Origin: a virus
Virus record (IMG/VR): IMGVR_UViG_3300012944_000064
Coordinates: 1-22,817 of that record
Length of the DNA: 22,817 bases
Strand: one strand, 5' to 3'
The notes under the pieces are model-generated. The model worked only from the letters and a program-made list of their open reading frames with translations, ran no database searches and was not told the origin of the DNA. Each line of letters opens with the position of its first letter. The stretch's first letter is position 1. This document shows, piece by piece, positions 13,806-22,200 of the stretch. Both the position numbers and the translations under genes were made by a program.

Positions 13806-14171
13806 ATGGAAAAAATCAAACTGTCGCTGAAACCGCTGAAGCCAGCGCGCTGGGAGACGCATGAACCCACCGGCGTGAAATTTCTGATCGCGCCCCTCAT
13901 CGGAGAGGAGGACCAGGATCTGACCGATCAATCCAGCAACATGATGGGCGTGGTGAACCCCATGCAGTTCGCCCGCCTCGCGGCCCCGAAAGTCCTGCGC
14001 GACTGGCAGCACGTCAGCGACGCCAACGGCACGGCCGTTGCGTGCAATCCGGAGAACATCAAGGAATTCGTCACCCATCATGGCGTGACCATCATGCCGT
14101 GGGTGATCCGCCGCGCCCGCTCGATCGACCACTACCGCACCGCGGAGGTCGAGGAAGCAAAAAAAGACTGA
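13806..14171 (+). CDS. Tail assembly chaperone, short form (lambda gpG analogue)
   Basis: A 121-residue protein from ATG 13806, with AAGGAG (13792-13797) eight bases upstream; GTG 13797 overlaps that site and is unlikely. It lies between tail tube and tape measure, the place of the gpG/gpGT pair that coats the tape measure during tail assembly in long-tailed phages. The sequence opens with MEKIKLSLKPLKPARWE and includes FLIAPLIGEEDQDLTDQ and a helical C-terminus. The last codons, GCA-AAA-AAA-GAC-TGA, form a -1 slippery site, and the overlapping frame encodes the extension. Assignment is strong from this combination. Confidence 0.85.
   Translation: MEKIKLSLKPLKPARWETHEPTGVKFLIAPLIGEEDQDLTDQSSNMMGVVNPMQFARLAAPKVLRDWQHVSDANGTAVACNPENIKEFVTHHGVTIMPWVIRRARSIDHYRTAEVEEAKKD
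14159..14165 (+). promoter_or_regulatory. Programmed -1 frameshift slippery site A AAA AAA
   Basis: Seven A residues are phased as A-AAA-AAA in the gpG-like frame and followed by G, a canonical X XXY YYZ heptamer. A short stem, TGACG/CGTCA with a seven-base loop (14169-14173 with 14181-14185), begins three bases downstream and may stimulate slippage. The -1 frame then reads AGA-CTG-ACG onward without a stop to 14488. Confidence 0.85.
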
Positions 14172-14488
14172 CGGCCCGCGCGTCATGGGAGATCTCGCTC
14201 GGATGGAGCTACATCAACGAAATCCGGAAAGCGGGTCGTCAGGTGGATCCGCAGGACCTCCCGCCGGATCTGGGGTGGGAAGCGCCGGTGTGGACCCTGT
14301 ATTGCCGGATATCCAGTCAATGGCGTGTGGGCTTCGGCGGACGCGTCGGGCTGGATTACGGCGTTGCGCTACCGCTGATCGAAAAGCGCGGCTGGAAAAC
14401 GGAACTCGCGCTCGATCTGTTGAGGGCGATCGAGTCCACCTATCTGGAATTGGACGAGAATGAACGAGAGCGAACGCGTCGGCATTGA
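14165..14488 (+). CDS. Tail assembly chaperone frameshift extension (lambda gpT analogue)
   Basis: The -1 frame after the slippery site codes for about 107 residues beginning RLTARASWEISLGWSYINE and including WTLYCRISSQWRVGFGG and GWKTELALDLLRAIESTY. It has no plausible start of its own, so it is expected only as the C-terminal part of a fusion of about 227 residues (13806-14165 joined to 14165-14488). In lambda the T part of gpGT contacts the tail tube protein. It overlaps the tape measure start by 29 bases. Confidence 0.85.
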   Translation, partial: RLTARASWEISLGWSYINEIRKAGRQVDPQDLPPDLGWEAPVWTLYCRISSQWRVGFGGRVGLDYGVALPLIEKRGWKTELALDLLRAIESTYLELDENERERTRRH

Positions 14489-16832
14489 CATCACGACCAC
14501 CTACTCGGGGAAAGGCACCGAGGCGGCGCGCCGCGACCTCCGTTCACTCGATCAGGAGGTTCAGGAAGTCGCGGGGCAGATGAAGCAGATGGCGTCGGCC
14601 TCCGATGCCACGAACAATTCATGGGGGCGTCAGGAGAGCGCCCTCAATAAGCTGGACGAGGAGCTGGAGAGTTTTCTGACCGTTTCCGACAAGAGCTATC
14701 GCGCGCAGCGGCAGCTCGACACCGGGAACGATCTCCTTTTCCGAAGCCTGAATGCGGGACTCATCACCCAGGAACAACACGATACGCTGCTTGAAAGGCT
14801 GTCCCAGAAATACGGTGCTGCGGCATCGGGCGCGCAGCAGCTCGGGAGAGCGAGTTCCAGCACGGCGCGCGAGATGGCAACGCTGGGGCGGGCGTTAGCC
14901 ACTGGCAACCTGGAACAGGCGGCACAAACATCCGGCGTACTCGCCGTGCGCGTGGGCGGTATCGGAATAGCGGGCATCGCCGCCGCCGGTGGAATCGCCG
15001 CGGTGGTTGGAACGCTCGCGCTGCTGATGGCCGAGCAGGAGCGTTTCGACCGTTCCTTGAACCGCATCAACGCAATGATCGGCGCAACCGGCCGCGAAGT
15101 GGCGCTCACCCGTTCGGAGATCCAGGCGCTGGTCAAAGACATCGAACAGCTGCCAGGCATGAACCGCGCCGGCGCGCTCGAGGTGGTGGGGGCGTCCGGC
15201 GGCCAGGGACTGAACGAGGACCTGTTTCGTCGCATCACCCTGCTCGCCAACGATTTTGCATTCGCCACCGGTCGCACCGCTCCAAAGGCGATGGAGGAAC
15301 TGGCCAAAGCTGCCCAAGGTGGCGGCAAGGAACTGTTGAAACTGGATGAAAACTACAAAATCCTCACGCTCGATCAGTACCAGTCCATTCAACAGTTCAT
15401 CAAGCAAGGCGATGCGGTTCAGGCGGCGGGGGTATTCCTGGCGGCCTACGAGGCGCGGCTGAGCGGGCTCAGGGGATCGGCCATGACGCCGCTGGAGGCG
15501 AGCGTAGACCGCCTGGGCAATGCGTGGACCGGGCTCACCGAACGCATGGGCAGCGGCGGTGGACTGGAGACGGCCGCCGATCGGCTGGCGAGGATCACCA
15601 AAGGGCTGTCATGGTTGATCGACAATGCGGAGACCCTCGGCAGGCTGACGATGCCGGGCGCCGCTTTGTCCTTCATTTTCTCCGGCAGCGCGAAAGGAAA
15701 CGATGAAGAAGCCGAATGGGAGCGTCGCGCCGCGGCTGCGAGGAAAAGAACGGCCAATGAAGGTGCGGAACGCAAGCGATTGGAGACGCAAGGAATCGAT
15801 CATGACAAGGCGCAAGCTGAGCAGGATGACAACGTAAGGAAGTTTCTCGACCAGAAAGCGAAGGAAGCCGACGCGAAGGCCAAACAAGAGTCGGAGCGGC
15901 GGGGCCGCGAAGCGCTTGCAGGCCATCTCACCGGCATGAAGTTCGAGCAGGACACGCAGGCCGAGATCGACAAGGCTGTGGCCGATATGCAAAAGCGGCT
16001 GAAGGCACGCGAGTACTACGAAAACATCTATGGCGAGGATATCACTACCGGTAAGACCACCGAGGAACTCGCCGCCTATCACAAGCAACTGCTTGAAGGC
16101 ATAGACGCACAGGCCGAGATAGAAGAAAACCTGATGCGCCTCAATGCCGGTTTCGACGAGCACGGCAAGGAGGTCAAGGCGGTGGGCGACGAGTATAAAG
16201 ACCTCAAGTTCGCCGTGGAGGGATGGGGCCGCGACAGCTCGCGCGCCCTGGCCAAGGCCGCCCTGGATGGCAAGATGAGCTTTGACACTCTAGGCAGCGC
16301 CGCCCGCCGCTTCGCCGAGGATCTGCTCGCAATCCAGATCCAGCGCTCAGTCATGGACCCCTTGCTCAAGGGCGCGACTGCCTATCTCGGCGATCTGTTC
16401 CGCGGCGGCGGCAGCGGTGCACCCGCACCGGAGGCCGATCTCACCGGTTCCTATGCGGAGATGGCGGCGATGGGATTGCCCTATCACACGGGCGGCATCG
16501 TCGGGGACAACCGCCCCGGGCGTTCGGTGGCGCCGTGGGTGTTCGACAACGCGCCCCGGTATCACCGCGGCGGCCTGGTCCAGGACGAGGTGCCGATCAT
16601 CGCCCGGCGCGGAGAAGAGGTGCTGACGGAGAACGACCCCCGGCACCGGAACAATGCCGGACCGCGCAACGTGCGCGTGGAGATCGTCAATCAGGGCGCG
16701 CCGCAGGAAGTGGTCTCCGCGCAGCCGAAATTCGATGCTGAAGGCATGGTGATCCAGATCGTCACCCGCGATCTCACCAACGGCGGACCGATCCGGTCTG
16801 CCGTGCAGAGTCTGGTTAAACCGATTCGATAG
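14460..16832 (+). CDS. Tail tape measure protein
   Basis: A 790-residue protein that sets tail length and may enter the host envelope with DNA. It starts MNESERVGIDITTTYSGKG, followed by long charged helices (20-120), a Gly/Ala/Ile membrane-like segment at about 160-190, a globular or helical region to 400, a very charged Lys/Glu/Ala helix (about 415-560), and a C-terminal part with VEGWGRDSSRALAKAALDG like the lambda H C-terminal domain, then Gly/His/Arg motifs HTGGIVG and YHRGGLVQDEVPIIARRGEE typical of tape measures. The usual rule of about 0.15 nm per residue would give a tail near 120 nm. The start lies inside the chaperone extension frame with only a weak ribosome-binding sequence. Confidence 0.9.
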   Translation: MNESERVGIDITTTYSGKGTEAARRDLRSLDQEVQEVAGQMKQMASASDATNNSWGRQESALNKLDEELESFLTVSDKSYRAQRQLDTGNDLLFRSLNAGLITQEQHDTLLERLSQKYGAAASGAQQLGRASSSTAREMATLGRALATGNLEQAAQTSGVLAVRVGGIGIAGIAAAGGIAAVVGTLALLMAEQERFDRSLNRINAMIGATGREVALTRSEIQALVKDIEQLPGMNRAGALEVVGASGGQGLNEDLFRRITLLANDFAFATGRTAPKAMEELAKAAQGGGKELLKLDENYKILTLDQYQSIQQFIKQGDAVQAAGVFLAAYEARLSGLRGSAMTPLEASVDRLGNAWTGLTERMGSGGGLETAADRLARITKGLSWLIDNAETLGRLTMPGAALSFIFSGSAKGNDEEAEWERRAAAARKRTANEGAERKRLETQGIDHDKAQAEQDDNVRKFLDQKAKEADAKAKQESERRGREALAGHLTGMKFEQDTQAEIDKAVADMQKRLKAREYYENIYGEDITTGKTTEELAAYHKQLLEGIDAQAEIEENLMRLNAGFDEHGKEVKAVGDEYKDLKFAVEGWGRDSSRALAKAALDGKMSFDTLGSAARRFAEDLLAIQIQRSVMDPLLKGATAYLGDLFRGGGSGAPAPEADLTGSYAEMAAMGLPYHTGGIVGDNRPGRSVAPWVFDNAPRYHRGGLVQDEVPIIARRGEEVLTENDPRHRNNAGPRNVRVEIVNQGAPQEVVSAQPKFDAEGMVIQIVTRDLTNGGPIRSAVQSLVKPIR

Positions 16833-16841
16833 GAGAAAACA

Positions 16842-17810
16842 ATGCCCGTCACCGTCTATAAATCCACCGATGGCAGTGCGCCAGCACTCAACGGCAATGC
16901 GGGCTCGCTGTGCACGGTGCTGGACGCCATTCTGGTGAACGGCTACGGCGCGAAGGCTCCCGCGGGCTGGGCCATTCCCTTCACCGGCACCAATAAGCGC
17001 ATTTACCGGGCACCGAGCGGCGCACTGCGTGGTTATTACCGGGTGCAGGATGATGCGCCACGAGCCGCTCCTTTCGCGGATGCCCGCGAGGCCCGAATAA
17101 AGGGTTCGGAAGCGGCCTCGGCGATCGACACGCAGACCAACTTGTTTCCGACCGCCACCCAGCTGGGCAACGGGTTGTTTCCCCGGAAGTCGATTACTGC
17201 GGACGGCACGGCGCGTCCGTGGGTGTGCGTGGCCGATGCCAGGACGATGTATTTCTTTGCCATGACGGGAGACTACGTCGGGTACGCCGCGTTCATGATG
17301 GGGGAATATTATTCCCTGAAGTCATCGGCCGATAACTTCAACGGCATGGTGATCGGCCGTAACATCGAGCAGATCGCCGCCACACCGACACCGCTGCCGG
17401 CGCAGGAAGGGCTGCACGTGCTGTCCGTGTTGTCCGTTGCCGGTGCGGGCCACTACGTTCCCCGGTCCTACCAGGAGGCAGGCGCTTCTGCCGTGAACCT
17501 GGGTAAGCACGGTAGTGGAGCGCACTCACTGGCAGGGCTGTTTGGTCTCGCCCAGTACCCCAACCCCATTGATGCGGGACTGTATTTGGCGGCTGTATGG
17601 CTGCACGAGCCATCGGCTGTTGGAATCTTGCGCGGCCGCCTCCGCGGCTTCTGGCATTTCCTGCATCCCGTCGGCTCCGGGGTGAACGATGGCGATACCT
17701 GGTCCGGATCCGGGCCGCTGGCCGGCAAGAGCTTTATCGCGATCAAGCCGACTGCCGATGGCCTCGGCATGTTCGTGATGGAAACGTCGGACACCTGGGA
17801 AACCAACTGA
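16842..17810 (+). CDS. Uncharacterised tail-region structural protein
   Basis: A 322-residue protein with AGGAG (16831-16835) six bases before the ATG, the G of the tape measure stop TAG (16830-16832) falling inside it. It is rich in Gly, Ala and aromatic residues and looks beta-sheet rich and soluble: MPVTVYKSTDGSAPALNG at the start, WAIPFTGTNKRIYRAPSG, GYYRVQDDAP, and MYFFAMTGDYVGYAAFMMG in the middle. There is no signal, coiled coil or enzymatic motif I recognise. Position between tape measure and the M-like gene points to a distal tail or tip role. Similar proteins of unknown function occur in other siphoviruses as far as I recall. Confidence 0.75.
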   Translation: MPVTVYKSTDGSAPALNGNAGSLCTVLDAILVNGYGAKAPAGWAIPFTGTNKRIYRAPSGALRGYYRVQDDAPRAAPFADAREARIKGSEAASAIDTQTNLFPTATQLGNGLFPRKSITADGTARPWVCVADARTMYFFAMTGDYVGYAAFMMGEYYSLKSSADNFNGMVIGRNIEQIAATPTPLPAQEGLHVLSVLSVAGAGHYVPRSYQEAGASAVNLGKHGSGAHSLAGLFGLAQYPNPIDAGLYLAAVWLHEPSAVGILRGRLRGFWHFLHPVGSGVNDGDTWSGSGPLAGKSFIAIKPTADGLGMFVMETSDTWETN

Positions 17811-18322
17811 TGGCTGCGCTCGGCGCGATCGGCAGCCAGGGGTCCGTCGGCGCGGGCGCTGCCGCGGCTGCGCCTTCCGGCGGGGCCAGCAGCATCGGGC
17901 TCGCCGCCCGCGTGGTGCTGACGATCGGCACCTGGTTGAACGTCATTCTTCCGGGGCAGCTGCCGGCCACGTTCCCGGACTATCCGATCCTGCTCTTTCC
18001 GGGGTTCACGGAGAAGCCGGATCCCGTGGTGCGCCGCACCGATATGGAGTCCGGCCCGCCGAAGCAACTGACGCGCTCGGCCCGGGCGATGGTGAAGCGG
18101 CCGGTTAGCTATCTGATCGTCTCCAAGACCGACAAGGACAGTTTCATGACGTGGTTCAACGTCGCGATCAACCGCGGCGCGGACTGGTTCAACTGGCTCG
18201 ATCCCTACGACGGCGTGGTGAAGCCGGCGCGCATTGTCGGCGGCGCGCTGGATCCGAAGCCGCAGATCAAGAGCCTCACCCGCTGGGTGATCGCGTTCCA
18301 GATCGAGACCTGGAGCGGCTGA
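17810..18322 (+). CDS. Lambda gpM-like minor tail protein
   Basis: A 170-residue protein starting at ATG 17810 in a TGATG overlap (an open frame extends further upstream but is not needed). The N-terminal 40 residues are Gly/Ala/Ser rich. The core has RRTDMESGPPKQLTR, a strand-rich part with SYLIVSKTDKDSFMTWFN, NRGADWFNWLDPYDG and a C-terminal WVIAFQIETWSG. The WF-DPYDG and terminal FxIExW pattern and the order M, L, K, J-like genes fit distal tail proteins at the start of the lambda tip set. It probably links the tape measure end to the tip complex. The subfamily is uncertain. Confidence 0.65.
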   Translation: MAALGAIGSQGSVGAGAAAAAPSGGASSIGLAARVVLTIGTWLNVILPGQLPATFPDYPILLFPGFTEKPDPVVRRTDMESGPPKQLTRSARAMVKRPVSYLIVSKTDKDSFMTWFNVAINRGADWFNWLDPYDGVVKPARIVGGALDPKPQIKSLTRWVIAFQIETWSG

Positions 18323-18325
18323 GGC

Positions 18326-18799
18326 ATGCCGAAGAACTACACCGCGAACTTCAAGGAAAAAACCGGCTCGACCTCGGGCGAGGAGCCGGTCTATCTGCTG
18401 GAGATCACGCATCCACAGCTCGCGCAGCCGGTGCGCGTGGTCAGGGACACCGACAACCTGGTCTCGAACGGCAACACCTTCATCGCCCTGGATTTCGATA
18501 TCGCCCTGCCGGATGACGTGCAGGGCAAGCTGCCGCGCGCGCCGATCCGGATCGACAACATCGGGCGCGAGCTCACGCAGTGGCTGGATGGATCCAAGGG
18601 CGGCAAGGGCGCGCAGGTTCGCATCATGCAGGTCATGCGCAGCGCGCCGGACCTGATCGAGTATGAAATCACCACCGACCTGCTGCGCGTGCGCCAGGAC
18701 GGCGGCTACATCAATGGCGAAGTCGGCTACGAGGACACGCTGAACGTGCCGGCGTTGCTGGCGACGCAGCGCCCGGACAACCAGCCCGGCATCTTCTGA
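18326..18799 (+). CDS. DUF1833-type (lambda gpL-like) minor tail protein
   Basis: A 157-residue protein matching the DUF1833 family in layout: VYLLEITHPQLAQPVRVVRD, a following NLVSNGNTFIALDFDIALPDD, LPRAPIRIDNIGRELTQWL and a C-terminal LLRVRQDGGYINGEVGYED with LNVPALLATQRPDNQPGIF. It follows the M-like gene by three bases and precedes the K-like peptidase, the position of gpL in lambda. Lambda gpL binds an iron-sulfur cluster with cysteines in its C-terminal half; this protein has no cysteine, so such a cluster is not expected here. Confidence 0.75.
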   Translation: MPKNYTANFKEKTGSTSGEEPVYLLEITHPQLAQPVRVVRDTDNLVSNGNTFIALDFDIALPDDVQGKLPRAPIRIDNIGRELTQWLDGSKGGKGAQVRIMQVMRSAPDLIEYEITTDLLRVRQDGGYINGEVGYEDTLNVPALLATQRPDNQPGIF

Positions 18800-18807
18800 T
18801 GCCGGGC

Positions 18808-18838
18808 GTGATGAGTGATAGGTGATAGGTAAAACCGC
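18808..18838 (+). repeat. GTGA heptamer array before the tail peptidase gene
   Basis: Units GTGATGA GTGATAG GTGATAG are followed by GTAAAACCG. This is the second copy of the pattern seen at 13759-13789. The third unit contains the GTG start codon (18822) used for the K-like gene, so the array spans the gap after the L-like stop and the first codons of the next gene. Confidence 0.75.
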
Positions 18839-19220
18839 TGCGCACTGGTCGGAGGCGTATCTCGGCATGCCGTACGTGCCGGGTGCGTTCGACTGCGCCG
18901 GACTGGCGGAGCTCGTCAGGCGCGAGGTATTCCGGCACGGGCTCACCCTGCCGTCCGATCGCCGGCCGGGTCCGTTCGGCCGCAACGCGCAGATCCACGA
19001 GAACCTGGCCGACTTCGCCATCCGCACCGAGACCCCGCAGGACGGTGATGGCGTGCTGATCATCGCCCGTGGCCGCCTGCAGCACATCGCGATCTATTGC
19101 CTCATTGGGGCCGAGCCGTGGGCGCTGCACAACATCGACAAGTCCAGCGTGCACCGGATCCGCGTGCGTGAGCTGGAGAAATGGAATTACCGGATCGAGG
19201 GGTACTACCGGTGGATTTAA
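18822..19220 (+). CDS. NlpC/P60-like tail tip peptidase (lambda gpK analogue)
   Basis: A 132-residue cysteine peptidase of the NlpC/P60 type, likely part of the tail tip and able to cut peptidoglycan peptides during infection. The catalytic set is visible: FDCAGLAELV (Cys25), LQHIAIY (His88) and ALHNIDK (His103, possible third polar residue). The start is awkward: the only in-frame start covering the first helix HWSEAYLGMPYVPG is GTG 18822, which lies inside the heptamer array and has no good ribosome-binding site. ATG 18867, with GGAGG 13 bases upstream, would remove part of the conserved fold. The gene overlaps the next one by ten bases. Confidence 0.85.
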   Translation: MIGKTAAHWSEAYLGMPYVPGAFDCAGLAELVRREVFRHGLTLPSDRRPGPFGRNAQIHENLADFAIRTETPQDGDGVLIIARGRLQHIAIYCLIGAEPWALHNIDKSSVHRIRVRELEKWNYRIEGYYRWI

Positions 19221-22200
19221 GCGAGGTACAAGGCGCAAGGTTCAAGGCTCAAGGTACTGCCTTGATTCCTTCGCGGTCGCCGGTGCTGGCCTATTCGCCG
19301 CACCCGCTCATCCCGTCGCTGGACCGCGAGGTCATCCGCGCCGAGCTCTATCCGGGGGAGACGCTGGGCGGCTACCTCGAGCGCGTGGGGATCTGGACAC
19401 GGATTCACAACCGGCCGGTACGCGTGACCATCAACGGCGTGGTGGTGCCGATCGAGTGGTGGTGGCGCTGCCGGCCGAAGCCCGGCACGTTCATCCAGGT
19501 CATGGCCGTAGTGCATGGCGGCGGCGGCAGCGGCGGTAAAAACCCGATCGCGACGGTGCTGATGATCGCGCTGCTGGTGATGGCACCGCAGCTTGCGCCT
19601 ATATTGAATACCGAGCTGGGCCTTGGATTCGCGGCTGGCAGCATAGGAATGTCTGCTCTCACCGCAGGCGTAATGATCGCCGGCAGCCTCGCCATCAACG
19701 CGCTGTTCCCGCCGCCCAAGCCGCAGCTCTCGGATGCGCAGGGGCGCTTCGGGCAGACCTCGCCGACCTATTCCCTGTCCGGCGGCGCAAACCGGATGCG
19801 GCCGTTCGAGCCGTTCCCGGTCATCATGGGCGTGCACAAGATCTTCCCGGACCTCGGCGCGAAACCCTTTACCGAATTCCAGGGGGACGATCAGTTTCTC
19901 TTCATGGTGTTCGACTTCGGCTACAACGACGTCGACCTGTCGGATTTCAAGATCGGCGCGAACGCGCTCGACAGCTTCTCCGGCGTCACCCTCGAGGAGT
20001 CCGGCCCGGACGGGATCCTGACCCTGTTCCCCGGCAACGTGGACAGCGCCGCCGGCGCCGCGCTGACGTTCGCCGGGAGCTGGGTCTCGCGCACATCCAG
20101 CCCGGACGCCACCGCGCTGGCGATCGAGCTGGACGGCGCGCTGTTCAAAGCGGGCGATCAAGGGCTGGAGGCGCTAGGCCTGCTCATGGAAATCCAATAC
20201 CGGGCCGTGGGCGCGCCCGACTGGATTCCCCTGCAGTTTGCCTCCGATGAATCGCCCGCGGTCGTGACCGATTACGGCATCGCCCGACTGCCGCAAGCCT
20301 TGTATGCCGCCGAGGCGATCAAGCCGGTGACGCAGCAGCCGACCAACGTGACCGGGGTTGTCATCTTCTGCGCGAACTCGGACTGCGCGGCGGGCAATGG
20401 GACGCTGGAATACGATCTCAATCTCGGCGATCCGGAATCGGATCAGAAAATGCTGCGGTGGACCCCGCCCGGCGGTGTGCCGGGCGCGTGGAACCAGGTG
20501 GACGGCGGCCCCATCATCCTGTACGGGGACGGCGGCACCCAGGGTATCCGCATCGAAGTGACGAAAACCGCACTGCCGGTCGCGCCGACGTCGGACAACG
20601 ACATCACCATCGTCGGAGATCTGCCGCGCCTGACCGAGATCGTCAGCAGCTCACGCAAGCCGCTGCGACGTACCTATTATTTCCCGGTTGCGCAGGGGCA
20701 GTACGAAATTCAGGTGCGGCGGGTGACGCCGGAGGAGACCGGCGAGCAATCGGTTTCCCAGCTCGCGTGGGGCCAATTGCGCACCTATCAGCCCGATGCC
20801 GCGGACTACACCGGCCGCAAGCGCATCGCGCTGAAGATCAAAGCCTCCGGGCAGCTCTCCGGCACCGTCGACCAATTCAGCGCGATCGCGCGCGCCAGGA
20901 CCGAGGCCTGGGACGGGGCGAACTGGGTCACGGCGCAGACCTCCAATCCCGCCTGGTGGGTGCTGGCCGCCGCGCGCGGCCGAATCGCATCTGGTCGGCG
21001 CATGTGGGGCGCCGGCATGCCGGATGCCCGCATCGGGCTGGAGAACCTCAAGGCCTTCGGCGCGTGGTGTGACGCCAAGGCACTTACCTTCGATGCGATC
21101 TTCGACCAGCAGATCTCGGTGCAGGACATGCTGGACGCGATCGCGCTGTGCGGGCGCGGAACAACCTCCAACGGCACGGGTCGGCTGGAGGTGGTGTGGG
21201 ATGCGCCCGACCTGCCCGCGGTCGGCGTGTTCGGCATGTCCAATATCCTGCTCGACTCCTTCGAGATCGAATACATCACCGAGAACCTGGCGGATGAAGT
21301 GATCATGGCCTTCATCAATCCGGACCTGGACTGGCAGCGCGACGTGGTCAGAGTCCTGGCGCCAGGCGTGACCAACCCGGTGCGCCCGCGCAACCTGGAG
21401 TTGTTCGGCTGCCGCTTCAAGGACCTGGCCGGGCAGGCGGCCAATCTCTATATCGCCGGGAACGAGCACCGCGCCCGAAAATACCGCTGGCGCATGGACT
21501 GGGAGGCGATGCCGCTGTCGCGCGGCGAGGTGGGCTATCTTTCACACGACCTGGCGAGCTACGACTATTCCGGCCGCCTGATCGAAGGCTCGACGGACGC
21601 GGTGCTCAAGCTCGAGCGCGCGGTCCCGCTCAACGTCGCCGGCAGCTTCGTCACCCTGGTCAGGCCCGACGGCAAGTTTGCGACCTATCCCGTACAGGCC
21701 GGCACTGGCGATTCGAATACGCTCAGCATGGTCTCCGCGCTGCCGTTCAATCCGGGCGTGGATATGAAGCATCCGCCCTGCGACTATCGCTGGCTCTACG
21801 GCTACACCGCCACGCCCGGGCGCAAGGTGAAGATCGACACGATGATGCCGAAGGGGCCCAGCGTGGTGGAACTGACGGCGGTGGACGAGGGACCGGACTA
21901 CTACAACTCGGCGGCCAATCCTTATCTGCACGTCGTTCCGAAAACGATCTTCGGCGCGCCGCAGATCTCGGGCCTGCAGATTACGGAGGAGGGCGTGCGC
22001 GCCGCGCAAGGCTACCTGGTGAACGCGATCTGCACCTGGACCGCCGGCGGCGATTATGCGTTCGCGGATGTGCGCGCTTCGGTCAACGGTGGCCCGCTCG
22101 AGCGCCTGGGCGGGGACATCCGCGGCCGCAGCTTCAGCTTTGCCGTGACCGATGGCAGTGCGGTGACGGTGGAAGTGACGGCGTATTCGAGCCTCGGCCG

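Noticed and set aside
17468-19087. Minus-strand open frame (539 codons) opposite tail tip genes
   Set aside because: It spans four + strand genes and their junctions and shows low-complexity Arg/Ala composition.
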